DNA of 64,000 nt, taken from positions 1 through 64,000 of the forward strand of contig CAMJQW010000008.1 of the NCBI GenBank assembly GCA_946408125.1. Reading direction: 5' to 3'. Made by a program: the position numbers and the translations under genes. This document shows, in pieces, positions 48,772 to 57,945 of this stretch. The stretch's first letter is position 1; each line of letters begins with the position of its first letter. Origin of the DNA: an uncultured Fibrobacter sp. GTDB taxonomy: Bacteria; Fibrobacterota; Fibrobacteria; Fibrobacterales; Fibrobacteraceae. The notes below the pieces were generated by a model, which searched no databases, had not been told where the DNA came from, and worked only from the letters and a program-made list of their open reading frames with translations.

Positions 48772-51075
48772 TTACCGTTTCTTGTTGCGGGGCTTCTTTT
48801 CGGGCCCGCGTTTCCGCGCACCGCGGCCGGTTCTTTCGAAGGTCGGGGCGTCGGCGTCGAACCGGCCGCCACGCGACTTTCTGTCGCGTCCGCCACGGTT
48901 CCTGTGGCCGTGCGCGGAAACGAATTCCGGCTCGTCGAAATCATCGGGCTGGCTTACGTATCCGAGGGCTTCCGCAGCCGCAGCGCGGTCGGCGCGCTCG
49001 TGCACGTCGCGATAGCTGTCGCGGGATTCGCCCTGGCGGCGTTTCTTCTTCGGTTCGCTAGAAATCTTCTCGATGATGCTGAAATCGGCCTGACCGCGCA
49101 GCGGATCCACGCGGAGGAGGCGCACCTTCACGATGTCGCCACGGCGGAACGTGCGCCCGCTCTTCTTGCCGAAGGCGAGGCCCTGGTCCGGATTGAATAC
49201 GTAGAAGTCGTCGCCCGCGATATCGCGGAAACGTACCAGGCCCTCGGCGATGGGATCCTTGACGGAAACGTAGATGCCCCATTCCTCGATGCCGGTAACG
49301 GTCGCTTCGAAGTCATCACCGATGTGGTTCTTCAATATCCAGCAGCTGCACACCTTGATGGAGATGCGTTCTACCTTCATGTTCTTGATTTCATTTGCCG
49401 AGATGAGGTCGCAGACCTCGATGACGCTGTTCACGCGCTCAGCGTTGATTTCCTTGCCCTTGCGCGCAAGTTCGCGGTGGCACCAGAGGTCGGCGTAACG
49501 GCGGATAGGCGAGGTGAAGTGGCTGTAATCCTGCCAGTTCAGCGCGAAGTGCCCGAAGCTGTTGCTGTCGTAGTGCGCCTTCTGCATGCTGCGGAGGATG
49601 CGGTTCATGAGCGTCTCGTCGTCGCCGGCGCGCTTCACCAGGTGCTGGTACAGCTTGAAGGCGACCGGGTTCAGGTTCGTGTCGCCGCTGCGGGGCTTGC
49701 CTAGGTCGCGCAGCATCACGGGGGCATCCTTGAACAGGTCGGGGTACATGTAGTACAGTTCCATGATGTCCTTGGTATCGGGCGCCTCGTGGATACGGTA
49801 GATGCCCTGCAGCTTGCGCTTGGAGAGTTCCTTCGCGCAGCAGTTGTTCGCGATGAGCATGCATTCCTCGACCCAAGAATTCGATTCGTCGGTCTCGCGC
49901 GGCACAATCTGTACGGGTTCGCCCGCCTCGTTGAACTTGCAGCCGTATTCGGTGCTCTTGAATTCGAGCAGGCCTTCCTTGGCGCGGTTCTTCTTGAGCA
50001 TCGCGGTCACTTCGGCGAGGGCCTTGATGGAATCGTCGCCCGCTTCCATCATCTTTACCGCTTCCTGGTAAGTGATGCCCTTGGTGATGTTCACGACGCT
50101 GCGGTGGAAATCCCAGCTGAGCACGTTCGCGTTCTTGTCGAGTTCCATCATGCAGGTAAAGGCGCAGCGGTCCACGCCCTGGTGCAAGCTGCACACGCCG
50201 CTCGAAAGCTTTTCGGGGAGCATCGGCACGGCCGTCCATGGCAGGTATTGCGTGTAGCTTCTTTCCAATGCTTCTTCATCGAGATCGGAACCTTCGGGTA
50301 CGTAGTAGCTCACGTCCGCGATATGCACGCCCAGCTTGTAGCCGGTTGCGGTGCGTTCCACGCTGATGGCGTCGTCATGGTCCATGGCGCCTTCGGGGTC
50401 GATGCAGAGGATGTCGAGCTTGCGGTAGTCAACGCGTCCCTTGAAGTCCTTCGGGCCCGGCTCCTTGATGCCTTCCACGAACTTCTTGATGGCGGGCGAG
50501 AAGTCCTTGGGCAGGTTGTTCTCTTCCATGAACTTCGTCTTGACTTCGTCCCAAGAAATGTTCATCGCCTCGGCGCTGCGGTCCACCTTCGCGAGGTAGC
50601 TATGCTTGAGTTTCGGGTGCGGGTACAGCGTGAAGCTGATGGTCTCGCCTTCCTTGCCCGGAGCCTGCCTGCGGTGGCACATCTCGTACACCTTGCCGGT
50701 CTCGAGTTCGTGGACTTCCCATTTCTCGTCGTCGATCTGGTGCAGTATGCCGCGCTTCACGCGGGTCTCGTTTTCCTTGCCCGTTTGGCGACGGCTGCGT
50801 GCGCCAGGCCTGCGGTTGTCTTCCGCGCCCTGTTCGGCAATCTTCTTGAAGCGTTTCTCGCGCTTCTCTTCGAGGCTCTCTCCGTCGCCGAGTTGGTATT
50901 CCTTGTGGCTTGTACGCTTCAACAGTCCACGCTCCACCATGTCGGCGAGCATTTGCTTGAATGCCATCTTCTGCTTTTTCGGGAGCCCGAGTGCGCCTCG
51001 CAGCTGGCTTCCGACCATCGGTTCGTCACGCAGAATCGCAATAATCTGTTCTTCACTGGGTAAACGCTGTGCCAT
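48772..51075 (-). CDS. rnr: ribonuclease R
   Basis: 767 residues. A winged-helix N-terminus (QIIAILRDEPMVGSQLRGALG), cold-shock domains, the RNB catalytic domain with LCIDPEGAMDHDDAIS (about 228-243, the metal-binding Asp residues) and FTSPIRRYADL, an S1 domain (about 620-705: EATVTGIEEWGIYVSV) and a basic Arg/Gly tail. It is a processive 3'-to-5' exoribonuclease that degrades structured RNA. Tightly spaced with plsC upstream (1 base) and the RgpF-like gene downstream. Confidence 0.95.
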   Translation of the reverse strand: MAQRLPSEEQIIAILRDEPMVGSQLRGALGLPKKQKMAFKQMLADMVERGLLKRTSHKEYQLGDGESLEEKREKRFKKIAEQGAEDNRRPGARSRRQTGKENETRVKRGILHQIDDEKWEVHELETGKVYEMCHRRQAPGKEGETISFTLYPHPKLKHSYLAKVDRSAEAMNISWDEVKTKFMEENNLPKDFSPAIKKFVEGIKEPGPKDFKGRVDYRKLDILCIDPEGAMDHDDAISVERTATGYKLGVHIADVSYYVPEGSDLDEEALERSYTQYLPWTAVPMLPEKLSSGVCSLHQGVDRCAFTCMMELDKNANVLSWDFHRSVVNITKGITYQEAVKMMEAGDDSIKALAEVTAMLKKNRAKEGLLEFKSTEYGCKFNEAGEPVQIVPRETDESNSWVEECMLIANNCCAKELSKRKLQGIYRIHEAPDTKDIMELYYMYPDLFKDAPVMLRDLGKPRSGDTNLNPVAFKLYQHLVKRAGDDETLMNRILRSMQKAHYDSNSFGHFALNWQDYSHFTSPIRRYADLWCHRELARKGKEINAERVNSVIEVCDLISANEIKNMKVERISIKVCSCWILKNHIGDDFEATVTGIEEWGIYVSVKDPIAEGLVRFRDIAGDDFYVFNPDQGLAFGKKSGRTFRRGDIVKVRLLRVDPLRGQADFSIIEKISSEPKKKRRQGESRDSYRDVHERADRAAAAEALGYVSQPDDFDEPEFVSAHGHRNRGGRDRKSRGGRFDADAPTFERTGRGARKRGPEKKPRNKKR

Positions 51076-51076
51076 A

Positions 51077-51844
51077 TCAGGCCTCCTTTGCGCCGGTACC
51101 GGCTTCTAATTTCGCTTGAGCAAGTTCTTCCTGCTTGTAGGGCATCGCGGATTCTATGAGATCGTGCAGTTCGTCGCGCAAATCGCCCATGGGCTTGTCC
51201 GCGTAATCTTCGCCCTTTATCATCGGGTGTACGACCATCCTGACTTCGCCGCCGTGGATGGACCACTTGACTTTCGGGAGGATTTCGCACGTGTTCACGA
51301 TGGTGATGGGGAGAATGTCAAAACGTTGTTCCTTTGCCATGCGGAAGATTCCGTTCTGGAACTTGAGCATGCGTCCGTCCTCGGTGCGGTGGCCTTCGGG
51401 GAATACGGTAAAATTGTAGCCCTTCGCGATGCGTTCGGCGACCATCTTGCCCATGCCTGCATTCTTGCGGGCGTTCTTGTGTACGGGAATGCAACCGATG
51501 GTGCTGATGACCCATCCGAATACGGGAGCTTTCCAGAGGCTCGCTTTCGCCATGAAGGCGGCGTTGCCGATGGCGGGCCAGATGACGTTGATGTCGAGGA
51601 AACTCTGGTGGTTTGCCACGATGACGAAACCCTTGCGGTCCTTGGGAATGTTCTCTTCGCCTTCCACCTTGATGGTGATGTGGAACAGCTTGAACGCGAT
51701 GTGGGTGAAGAAGAACTGGCACACGTTCGTGATTTCTTCCTTGTGCCCGCAGATATAGCCCTTGTAGATGATGTAGGGAATGCCCAGGATCATCATGCCG
51801 ACAAAGACGACCAAATAATAGAGGAATGCTAGGATGGCGCGCAT
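51077..51844 (-). CDS. plsC: 1-acyl-sn-glycerol-3-phosphate acyltransferase
   Basis: 255 residues. One N-terminal membrane helix (LAFLYYLVVFVGMMILGIPY), then acyltransferase motif I NHQSFLD (HxxxxD), motif III FPEGHRTEDGRM and a motif IV proline in ILPITIVNT. It esterifies lysophosphatidate to phosphatidate at the inner membrane. Encoded between pyrC and rnr with gaps of 4 and 1 bases. Confidence 0.93.
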   Translation of the reverse strand: MRAILAFLYYLVVFVGMMILGIPYIIYKGYICGHKEEITNVCQFFFTHIAFKLFHITIKVEGEENIPKDRKGFVIVANHQSFLDINVIWPAIGNAAFMAKASLWKAPVFGWVISTIGCIPVHKNARKNAGMGKMVAERIAKGYNFTVFPEGHRTEDGRMLKFQNGIFRMAKEQRFDILPITIVNTCEILPKVKWSIHGGEVRMVVHPMIKGEDYADKPMGDLRDELHDLIESAMPYKQEELAQAKLEAGTGAKEA

Positions 51845-51848
51845 GGTA

Positions 51849-52850
51849 TTACCTTATTTTCCAGTCGAGGGTCTTTCCTGCCGCGAGCGGGACGACTCCG
51901 TTGACGATGTCGGGAACGGTCCACTGCTCCTTAATGACCTCGATTGTTTTCGTTGTTCTCGGGATTCCGTAAAAGTCTGCACCGAAGCCGCCGATAAAAT
52001 CAGGCAGCTTGTCGAGGTGGCCTGCCCGTTCGAATTCCTGTACCAGAAGCGGGATGGCCACGGGAGCGCTGTAGACGCCCGCCGCCCCGCACGGACATTC
52101 CTTTTTGCCCTGCTGGTGCGGGGCGGAGTCCGTGCCGAGGAAAAATTTCGGGTTGCCGCTGAAGGCGGCCTCGCGGATCGCGGCACGGTCTTCAGGCCGC
52201 TTCGGGAGCGGCTTGCAGAAGTGGTGCGGCCTGAGGGCGTCTCCGACGATGTCGTCGAGAGTCATCATCAGGTGGTGTACCGTGAATGTCGCCGCCACAT
52301 TTGCGGGCAATCTCTTGACCGCCTCGACCGACTTCGCGGAACTCAAATGTTCGAAGACGATTTTCAGCTTCGGGAACTTTGCCGCAAGCGTTTCCACGCG
52401 CTTGATAAATGCGCTCTCGCGGTCCAGGCAGAACTCTCCCGGTTCTTCGCCGTGTACGCACAGTACGAGACCAAGCTTTTCCATCATCGCGACCACGGGG
52501 AATACCGCTTCAAAATCGCTGATGCCGTCCGCGCTGTTCGTGGTGACGCCCGCGGGGTAGTACTTTCCGGCGACGACTCCCACCGCCATCATGTCCTTCA
52601 AGTCCTGCTCGGTGTAGTTCGGGTTCAGCTTGAACGTCATGAGAGGAACAAAGTCGGGACGCACGTCCTTGGCCGCATCCATGATCTGTGCCTTGTATTC
52701 CGCAATCGCCTTGGCGCTAGTCATTGCAGGAACCGTATTGGGCATGATGATGGCGCGCCCGAATTGGGCTACGAGGTCACGTACATAACCGGGCATCAAG
52801 TCGCCCTGGCGCAGGTGGGCATGGAAGTCGTCTGGTAAAGGGATCTGCAT
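51849..52850 (-). CDS. pyrC: dihydroorotase (type II)
   Basis: 333 residues. PyrC cyclises carbamoyl aspartate to dihydroorotate in pyrimidine synthesis. Zinc motifs: FHAHLRQGD near the start, MTFKLNPNY with the carbamylated Lys region (KYYPAGVTTNS), CVHGEEPGE, HHLMMT and FFLGTDSAPH. First gene of the pyrC-plsC-rnr-RgpF run. A TATATTCC box ends 5 bases before the ATG and there is no Shine-Dalgarno sequence. Confidence 0.96.
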   Translation of the reverse strand: MQIPLPDDFHAHLRQGDLMPGYVRDLVAQFGRAIIMPNTVPAMTSAKAIAEYKAQIMDAAKDVRPDFVPLMTFKLNPNYTEQDLKDMMAVGVVAGKYYPAGVTTNSADGISDFEAVFPVVAMMEKLGLVLCVHGEEPGEFCLDRESAFIKRVETLAAKFPKLKIVFEHLSSAKSVEAVKRLPANVAATFTVHHLMMTLDDIVGDALRPHHFCKPLPKRPEDRAAIREAAFSGNPKFFLGTDSAPHQQGKKECPCGAAGVYSAPVAIPLLVQEFERAGHLDKLPDFIGGFGADFYGIPRTTKTIEVIKEQWTVPDIVNGVVPLAAGKTLDWKIR

Positions 52851-52855
52851 ATTAG

Positions 52856-52863
52856 GGAATATA
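52856..52863 (-). promoter_or_regulatory. leaderless-type promoter box TATATTCC
   Basis: Read on the minus strand, TATATTCC ends 5 bases before ATG 52850. Same layout as the boxes at 20145, 33200, 35102 and 41847. Confidence 0.4.
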
Positions 52864-52890
52864 GTAATTAGAGTTTGGAATATTAAATTC

Positions 52891-52963
52891 GAGGTGTATA
52901 ATGTGAAATGTGTAATGTGTGATGTTTAATTCCTCATTTCTCATTTCACACCTCACATTCCTC
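52891..52963. repeat. ATGTG-type imperfect inverted repeat
   Basis: The left half (52891-52924) is built of GAGGTGT and AATGTG units; the right half (52932-52963) is built of the complementary CTCATT, CACACCTCACATT units, so the two can fold into an imperfect hairpin. It lies between the mlaF stop and the pyrC promoter in a 114-base gap, outside any gene. Possibly a minor dispersed repeat. Confidence 0.5.
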
Positions 52964-52964
52964 G

Positions 52965-53777
52965 TCACCCGCTTGTTCGCAAATCACGGAACAGTTCGCG
53001 TGAAATCGCGTTGTCCGCGTTCTGCCAGTAATCGAAGGAATGTGGCTCGGTAAGCGTCTTGTTGTACAAGAAAACCAGGTTGCAGTTCAGTTCCTTCGCG
53101 ATCATCAAATCGTGCGTAATGATGATGATGGAAGTCTTGAACAGGATGCGCATGTTGTCAATCAGCGGCAACAGGTTTCGGCGGTTATAGTTGTCGAGAC
53201 CGGCGGTCGGTTCGTCCATCAGGAGCAATTCCGGGTCCATTGCCCAGGAACGCGCGATGGCGACGCGCTTCTGCATGCCGACACTCAACTGGTGCGGGAA
53301 CATGGTCGCGCAATCCCTGACGCGCATCAGGTCCATGGCCATGTTGATCTTGGTTTCAATTTCTTCGGGCGTGCCCCTCTTGTGGTAACGCAGGGGGAGC
53401 GCGATATTGTCGCGGACGCGGAGGTTCGAAATCAGGGCCCCGTTCTGGAATACGAGACCGACCTGGCGCTTTGCGATTTCAAGTGCGGTCTGGCGTTCAG
53501 CGGGAATGTGTTCGCCGAAGTAGTAGAGCTTTCCCGCGCTGGGTCTTGCAAGGCCTGCAATGACGCGTAACAGTGCGCTCTTTCCTTGTCCGGAAGGCCC
53601 GCCGATGCAGATGGTTTCACCCCGCATCAAGGTCAGGTTCGCACCGGAAATCAGTTCCTTGTCGGTATCGCGGTTCCTGTCGAAGAACGCCAAGGCACGG
53701 GGCTTCGAAAAAGTCGTTCCCGCAAGTCCTCTGTACGAGAGGTGTAGATTCTCGATTCTCAGCGCTTCGTTCTTCAT
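52965..53777 (-). CDS. MlaF-like ABC transporter ATPase
   Basis: 270 residues from ATG 53777, which overlaps the permease stop by one base (TGATG). Walker A GGPSGQGKSALLRVIAGL (about 60-77), Q-loop VFQNGALI, signature LSVGMQKRVAIARS, Walker B LLLMDEPTAGLD and a switch His in IIITHD. It energises MlaE/MCE phospholipid transport. A spacer insertion near residues 15-40 (between the first strand and Walker A) is longer than in E. coli MlaF. Confidence 0.93.
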   Translation of the reverse strand: MKNEALRIENLHLSYRGLAGTTFSKPRALAFFDRNRDTDKELISGANLTLMRGETICIGGPSGQGKSALLRVIAGLARPSAGKLYYFGEHIPAERQTALEIAKRQVGLVFQNGALISNLRVRDNIALPLRYHKRGTPEEIETKINMAMDLMRVRDCATMFPHQLSVGMQKRVAIARSWAMDPELLLMDEPTAGLDNYNRRNLLPLIDNMRILFKTSIIIITHDLMIAKELNCNLVFLYNKTLTEPHSFDYWQNADNAISRELFRDLRTSG

Positions 53778-54655
53778 CAGATAATCTTCGAAATTTCGTT
53801 GAAGTAATCCAGGAAATAGAACAGGGAAAGCACGACGTCGGCGCAAACGATATAGAAGAAAGACTTGATGACGGACTTGCCCGTGGCCTTCGGGACCTGA
53901 CGGATGTCGCGCGGGATGTTCATGGCCTGGTAGCAGGCATTCGTCGTAATGATGCAACCGAATACGATCGGCTTGATGACGATGAAGATAAAGTCCGTGA
54001 ACGAAAGTGCCTTCAGGATTTCCGTGGTGAGGTAGTCCCAGGTAAGTTGCAGGTTCAGTACGTTTCCGGTAACGGCGATAAGGCCCTTGATGACGAGATA
54101 GCCTGCACCGATGGCGCTGCCGCTGAAGATGATGGTCATGATGAACGTCGCGATGGTTCCGCCGATAAGGCCCGGCATCACGAGGTAGCGAATGGGGTCC
54201 ACGCCCATGGTGGCGAGCGCGTCGACTTCCGAATCGATGACCATGCTGCCGACGTAGGTCGTGAGGGAAGAACCGCTTCGACCTGCAATGAGGAACGCCG
54301 TGAGGATGGGGCCCAGCTCACGGATAATCACCACCACCATGAGACTTCCGACCACGTCGCTGAAGCCGACCTTGCCCATCATCGTCATGATTTCCACGAT
54401 GACGATTGCGCCAAAGAGCGTTGCCACGACGAAGAGGACCGGGAATATCTCGACACCGGTAAAGAACGTCTGCAGGATGACGTTTTTCGAGTCCGTCTTG
54501 AAGCTTCGGCTTTCGGAAAAGATCGAGGCGATGGCACGCACAAAAAGGCCCACCTGTTGGCCCAAGGCGCGCTTCATCAAGAACATCCCCATCTTGTGGA
54601 AAAATTTTCCGCAGAGGGTGAGTTGTTCTTCCTCTTTTACCAGTTCCTGTTCCAT
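53777..54655 (-). CDS. MlaE-like permease
   Basis: 292 residues from ATG 54655; an upstream in-frame ATG at 54691 would overlap ysxC by 32 bases. Five membrane helices and the MlaE family core: LGPILTAFLIAGRSGSSLTTYVG, DALATMGVDPIRYLVMPGLIGG and YQAMNIPRDIRQVPKATGKSV at the C-terminal side. It is the inner-membrane channel of an MCE lipid-transport complex. Directly upstream of the ATPase; the MCE subunit is the gene at 32187-33194. Confidence 0.93.
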   Translation of the reverse strand: MEQELVKEEEQLTLCGKFFHKMGMFLMKRALGQQVGLFVRAIASIFSESRSFKTDSKNVILQTFFTGVEIFPVLFVVATLFGAIVIVEIMTMMGKVGFSDVVGSLMVVVIIRELGPILTAFLIAGRSGSSLTTYVGSMVIDSEVDALATMGVDPIRYLVMPGLIGGTIATFIMTIIFSGSAIGAGYLVIKGLIAVTGNVLNLQLTWDYLTTEILKALSFTDFIFIVIKPIVFGCIITTNACYQAMNIPRDIRQVPKATGKSVIKSFFYIVCADVVLSLFYFLDYFNEISKII

Positions 54656-54659
54656 CGCT

Positions 54660-55286
54660 TTAGTCGACGAGTTCCTTGCCGTTAATTGCATCCAGGATTT
54701 CTTTCCAAAGCGTATCCAGACCGGTTTTCTTGAGTGAACTTACGCAGATGGGCTTGGCATCCAGTCCGAACCGTTCCTGAATGAGCTTCAGGTTCTTGGC
54801 GAGTTCCGACTGGTTGACCTTGTCCCGCTTGCTGGCGATTACCAGGACGGGGCAACCCGTTTCACGGATGCTCTCCACCGTTTCGATGTCGATGGGGGTG
54901 CCTCCGTGGCGTATGTCCACCAGGTAAACGAGTCCACGCAGGTCCTGGCATTTCTCCACGTATTCGCGGATAAAGTCTGCCATCTGATCGCGTTTGGCAT
55001 TGTTCACTTTGGCGAAGCCTACACCAGGTAAATCTACAAGAAAAAATTGGTTATTGACCTTAAAAAAATTGATTTCGCGTGTTTTTCCCGGTATGGCACT
55101 GACTTTTACCAGTTTTTTCTGCCCCATCAGGGTGTTGAGCAGCGAAGATTTGCCCACGTTGGACCGCCCGAGGAAGGCAATCTGGGGCAATCTTTCCTTA
55201 GGAAGTCCCTTCAGGCTGACTGCCGCCGTGACAAATTCGGCACTGCGGATTTCCAGCCCGCCGACGATGACCGGGGAAAAACTCAT
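54660..55286 (-). CDS. ysxC: ribosome-biogenesis GTPase YihA/YsxC
   Basis: 208 residues. G1 GRSNVGKSSLLN, G2 region GKTREINFF, G3 DLPGVGFAKV, G4 ASKRDKV and G5-like CVSSLKK are all present. This essential GTPase acts in 50S subunit assembly. It overlaps recR by 4 bases. Confidence 0.95.
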   Translation of the reverse strand: MSFSPVIVGGLEIRSAEFVTAAVSLKGLPKERLPQIAFLGRSNVGKSSLLNTLMGQKKLVKVSAIPGKTREINFFKVNNQFFLVDLPGVGFAKVNNAKRDQMADFIREYVEKCQDLRGLVYLVDIRHGGTPIDIETVESIRETGCPVLVIASKRDKVNQSELAKNLKLIQERFGLDAKPICVSSLKKTGLDTLWKEILDAINGKELVD

Positions 55287-55879
55287 AGGCTGACTCTCCC
55301 TTCGAATGCGCGGAGCATGGTGACTTCGTCGATGAATTCCAGGTCGCTTCCCATAGGAATACCGCGCGCGAGACGCGTCTTTTTTACGGTTACGCCGGTA
55401 AGCATGCGATCTATCATCAGCGCGGTACTGTCGGCTTCCGGACTGCTCCCTAGGGCAAGGACAAGTTCTTCGATGCCTTCGTCTTTTACTCGTGCGACGA
55501 GTTGGGAGAGGTGCAGGTGCTCGGGACCGATTCCGTCAAGGGGAGAAAGTACACCGCCGAGGACAAAGTAAAGTCCCTTGAAAATGCCCGAACGTTCGAA
55601 CGGGATGATGTCAGAAGATTTCTCGACGACGCACAGGAGTTTCGAACCGGCACGTTCGGTACATGTCGGGCAAACGTCCTGGTCGGTAAACGCATGGCAG
55701 AGCGGGCAGGGATGGACTTTCTCGATTGCGTTCGTGAGGTTGCCAGCGAACCGCTCGATGTCGCTCTTGGGGCGCGTCAGCATATGGTAGGCCAGACGGC
55801 GCGCCGTCTTCTGGCCAATCCCGGGAAGGCCTGCGAATTCGGCGATCAGCGCCTCGAGGCTTTCCGGTTCAACGCTCAT
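55283..55879 (-). CDS. recR: recombination protein RecR
   Basis: 198 residues. Helix-hairpin-helix GLPGIGQKTARRLAYHML, a C4 zinc finger CPLCHAFTDQDVCPTC, and a Toprim domain with CVVEKSSDIIPFE and LALGSSPEADSTA. It forms rings with RecF/RecO to load RecA at gaps. It overlaps the EAL/HDOD gene by 11 bases and ysxC by 4. Confidence 0.96.
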   Translation of the reverse strand: MSVEPESLEALIAEFAGLPGIGQKTARRLAYHMLTRPKSDIERFAGNLTNAIEKVHPCPLCHAFTDQDVCPTCTERAGSKLLCVVEKSSDIIPFERSGIFKGLYFVLGGVLSPLDGIGPEHLHLSQLVARVKDEGIEELVLALGSSPEADSTALMIDRMLTGVTVKKTRLARGIPMGSDLEFIDEVTMLRAFEGRVSL

Positions 55880-57104
55880 GGGCCCACGTATAAGCGTCGT
55901 TGACGCAGCGGTTCAAGAGGGTGGAGGACATGTTCAGATCCTTGAGGATTGCAAGGATTGTCGACTGGTCGTCCTGTTCTACGGCATCAGCAAGCCTCAG
56001 CAGGTCACCGAGGCGTCCGGTACGCTGGAGGAGCGCCTGCTTCATTTCTTCGTCGGCGTGCGAATCGGTAAGGATGGATTCGAGCGGGGCGCCGATGAGC
56101 GCGTCCATGCGGCTGATGAGGCCGACCATGAACGCCTTTGCGGGCAGGTCGTCGTCGGTCCCGCGCACGACGCGGGCGATCAGTTCCAGGAACTTTGCGC
56201 GGTGGCTTGCATTCTGGAACAAGGGCGAGCTCTGCGGAGTCATGCCCATCTCGGGTCTCGCATAGAGCATGAGCATCAGCCATTCCTGGATGTTCCTCAT
56301 GCCGATCCACACGATGGCGTCGCGAACGTTCAGGATTTTCTGGCTCCGGTACTGGGCATCGGAGTTGACGAACCGCAACAGGTTCTGCGCGACATCCGAG
56401 TATTCCGAGAAGCAGTCGCACAGCTCGTCGAGGCTCGGGTGCGTACGTAGCAAAAGCAGGATGCGGAGGATGGCCGCAGAGGTTGCGTCAATCTTTTTCC
56501 CGGTCACGAGTTCGGGCTTCGCGAAGAAGAATCCCTGGAAGTAGTCGTAACCTGCGGCGAGGCATTTCTTGAAGCAGGCCTTGGTCTCGACTTTCTCGGC
56601 GAGGATCTTGATGTCTTTTGCCTTGAAGAACTTGGCTGCTTCGGCGAGTGCTTCCTCGCTGTTGTCCACGATGTCCATCTTCACGTAGCTCACGTACGGG
56701 AAGAGCGGTTCGCACCGCTTGATGAAATCCTCGTTGTAGATGAAATCGTCGAGCGCGAGTTCGAACCCTCGGCCCTTGTAACGCATGACGGCCTTTACCA
56801 GCGAGTCGTCCACTTCGACGTCTTCAAGGATTTCCAAAACGAAGCAGCGGGGGTTCAGCAACCCGAAAACGTTGTCCAGCAGCATGTCGCGGCTGCAGTT
56901 GATGAACGCCTTGTGCTCGCCGATGAGCTTGGGGAGCCCGATGTTGTTCAGTACGTTCTCGAGAACCTGGGCCGTGGCCAGGACGTCGCTTGCGATAACC
57001 GCGGTGTCGCTGGACGGCGAATCGCGGAACAGAAGTTCGTAGGCGTAAATTTTCCCATCGCGGTCAAGGATGGGCTGGCGTGCTAGGTAGGCAAGGGAAT
57101 GCAT
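55869..57104 (-). CDS. EAL-HDOD signalling protein
   Basis: 411 residues. An EAL-type domain (about 1-200) begins LARQPILDRDGKIYAYELLFR, in which the EAL catalytic Glu site reads ELL, and includes DDFIYNEDF and KILAEKVET; an HDOD domain follows (about 205-400) with LLRFVNSDAQYR and AIVWIGMRNIQEW. This YuxH-like arrangement usually lacks cyclic-di-GMP hydrolysis and may serve as a binding or scaffold protein. The start is 1 base after the hisG stop. Confidence 0.92.
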   Translation of the reverse strand: MHSLAYLARQPILDRDGKIYAYELLFRDSPSSDTAVIASDVLATAQVLENVLNNIGLPKLIGEHKAFINCSRDMLLDNVFGLLNPRCFVLEILEDVEVDDSLVKAVMRYKGRGFELALDDFIYNEDFIKRCEPLFPYVSYVKMDIVDNSEEALAEAAKFFKAKDIKILAEKVETKACFKKCLAAGYDYFQGFFFAKPELVTGKKIDATSAAILRILLLLRTHPSLDELCDCFSEYSDVAQNLLRFVNSDAQYRSQKILNVRDAIVWIGMRNIQEWLMLMLYARPEMGMTPQSSPLFQNASHRAKFLELIARVVRGTDDDLPAKAFMVGLISRMDALIGAPLESILTDSHADEEMKQALLQRTGRLGDLLRLADAVEQDDQSTILAILKDLNMSSTLLNRCVNDAYTWAHER

Positions 57105-57105
57105 A

Positions 57106-57945
57106 CTAGATACGGGCGCTCTTGATTCCGAATAGCAGGATGCTGCGGGCGCCTGCGTCCCAGAGGCGGTCCATGATGGCGTTCGCTTCTTCTTGCGGGA
57201 CCATCGCCTTCACGGAATACCATTCGCGTCCGTGCAGCTTGGTCACCGTCGGGGCGTCGAGACCTGGAGTGAGTTCGCATGCCTTGGAGAGGAGCTCTGC
57301 GGGGCAGTCGTATTCGATCATCATGTACGACTGGGCCACAAGCTTGCCTTCGATGCGGCGGATGAGCGTGTGGACTTCTTCGAGTTCCGTCTTCTGCGGG
57401 TTGCAGAAGAGGGCCGCGTTGCTCTTGAACAGCGGTTCGCCCACGATGCGCAGTCCAGCCTGCTTGAGGGTCGTGCCTGTTTCGACGACGTCGACAATCG
57501 CGTCTGCCACGCCGAGGCTCACCGAGATTTCAACGGCGCCCTCGAGCACCACGAAATCCATCTGCTTCTTGTAGAAGCCTTCCACGATGTTCGGGAAACT
57601 TGTGGCGATGGTCTTGTCCTTCAGTTCGTCGAGGCTCTGCACCGGACTCTCGTTCGGGACGGCGGCGCACATCTTGGAGGCGCCGAAGGGAAGGTCGAGC
57701 ACCTTCACCGCGGGGCTCTTCGCCTCGGCGTTGAAGTCGATGCCGGTGATGCCCGCATCGATGATGCCGCGGCCCACGTACATCGGGATGTCGCTCGGAC
57801 GGAGGAAGAAGAATTCGATGCCGTTCTTGGTATCGAGCTGAGTCAGTGTCTTGTAGGGCTTGGATGCCTTGTAGCCGCAGGCCTTCAAGAGTTCCTGCGT
57901 GGGCTCGAAAAGCATGCCCTTGTTCGGGAGAGCTACCTTGATCAT
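57106..57945 (-). CDS. hisG: ATP phosphoribosyltransferase (long form)
   Basis: 279 residues, the long form with a C-terminal PII-like regulatory domain (about 210-279), so it should be histidine-inhibited without HisZ. Motifs: IKVALPNKGMLFEPT, RPSDIPMYVGRGIIDAGITG, EGAVEISVSLGVADAIVDVVETGTTL with the PRPP-binding loop, and a terminal GARSILLFGIKSARI. First step of histidine synthesis. ATGA overlap with hisE. Confidence 0.96.
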   Translation of the reverse strand: MIKVALPNKGMLFEPTQELLKACGYKASKPYKTLTQLDTKNGIEFFFLRPSDIPMYVGRGIIDAGITGIDFNAEAKSPAVKVLDLPFGASKMCAAVPNESPVQSLDELKDKTIATSFPNIVEGFYKKQMDFVVLEGAVEISVSLGVADAIVDVVETGTTLKQAGLRIVGEPLFKSNAALFCNPQKTELEEVHTLIRRIEGKLVAQSYMMIEYDCPAELLSKACELTPGLDAPTVTKLHGREWYSVKAMVPQEEANAIMDRLWDAGARSILLFGIKSARI

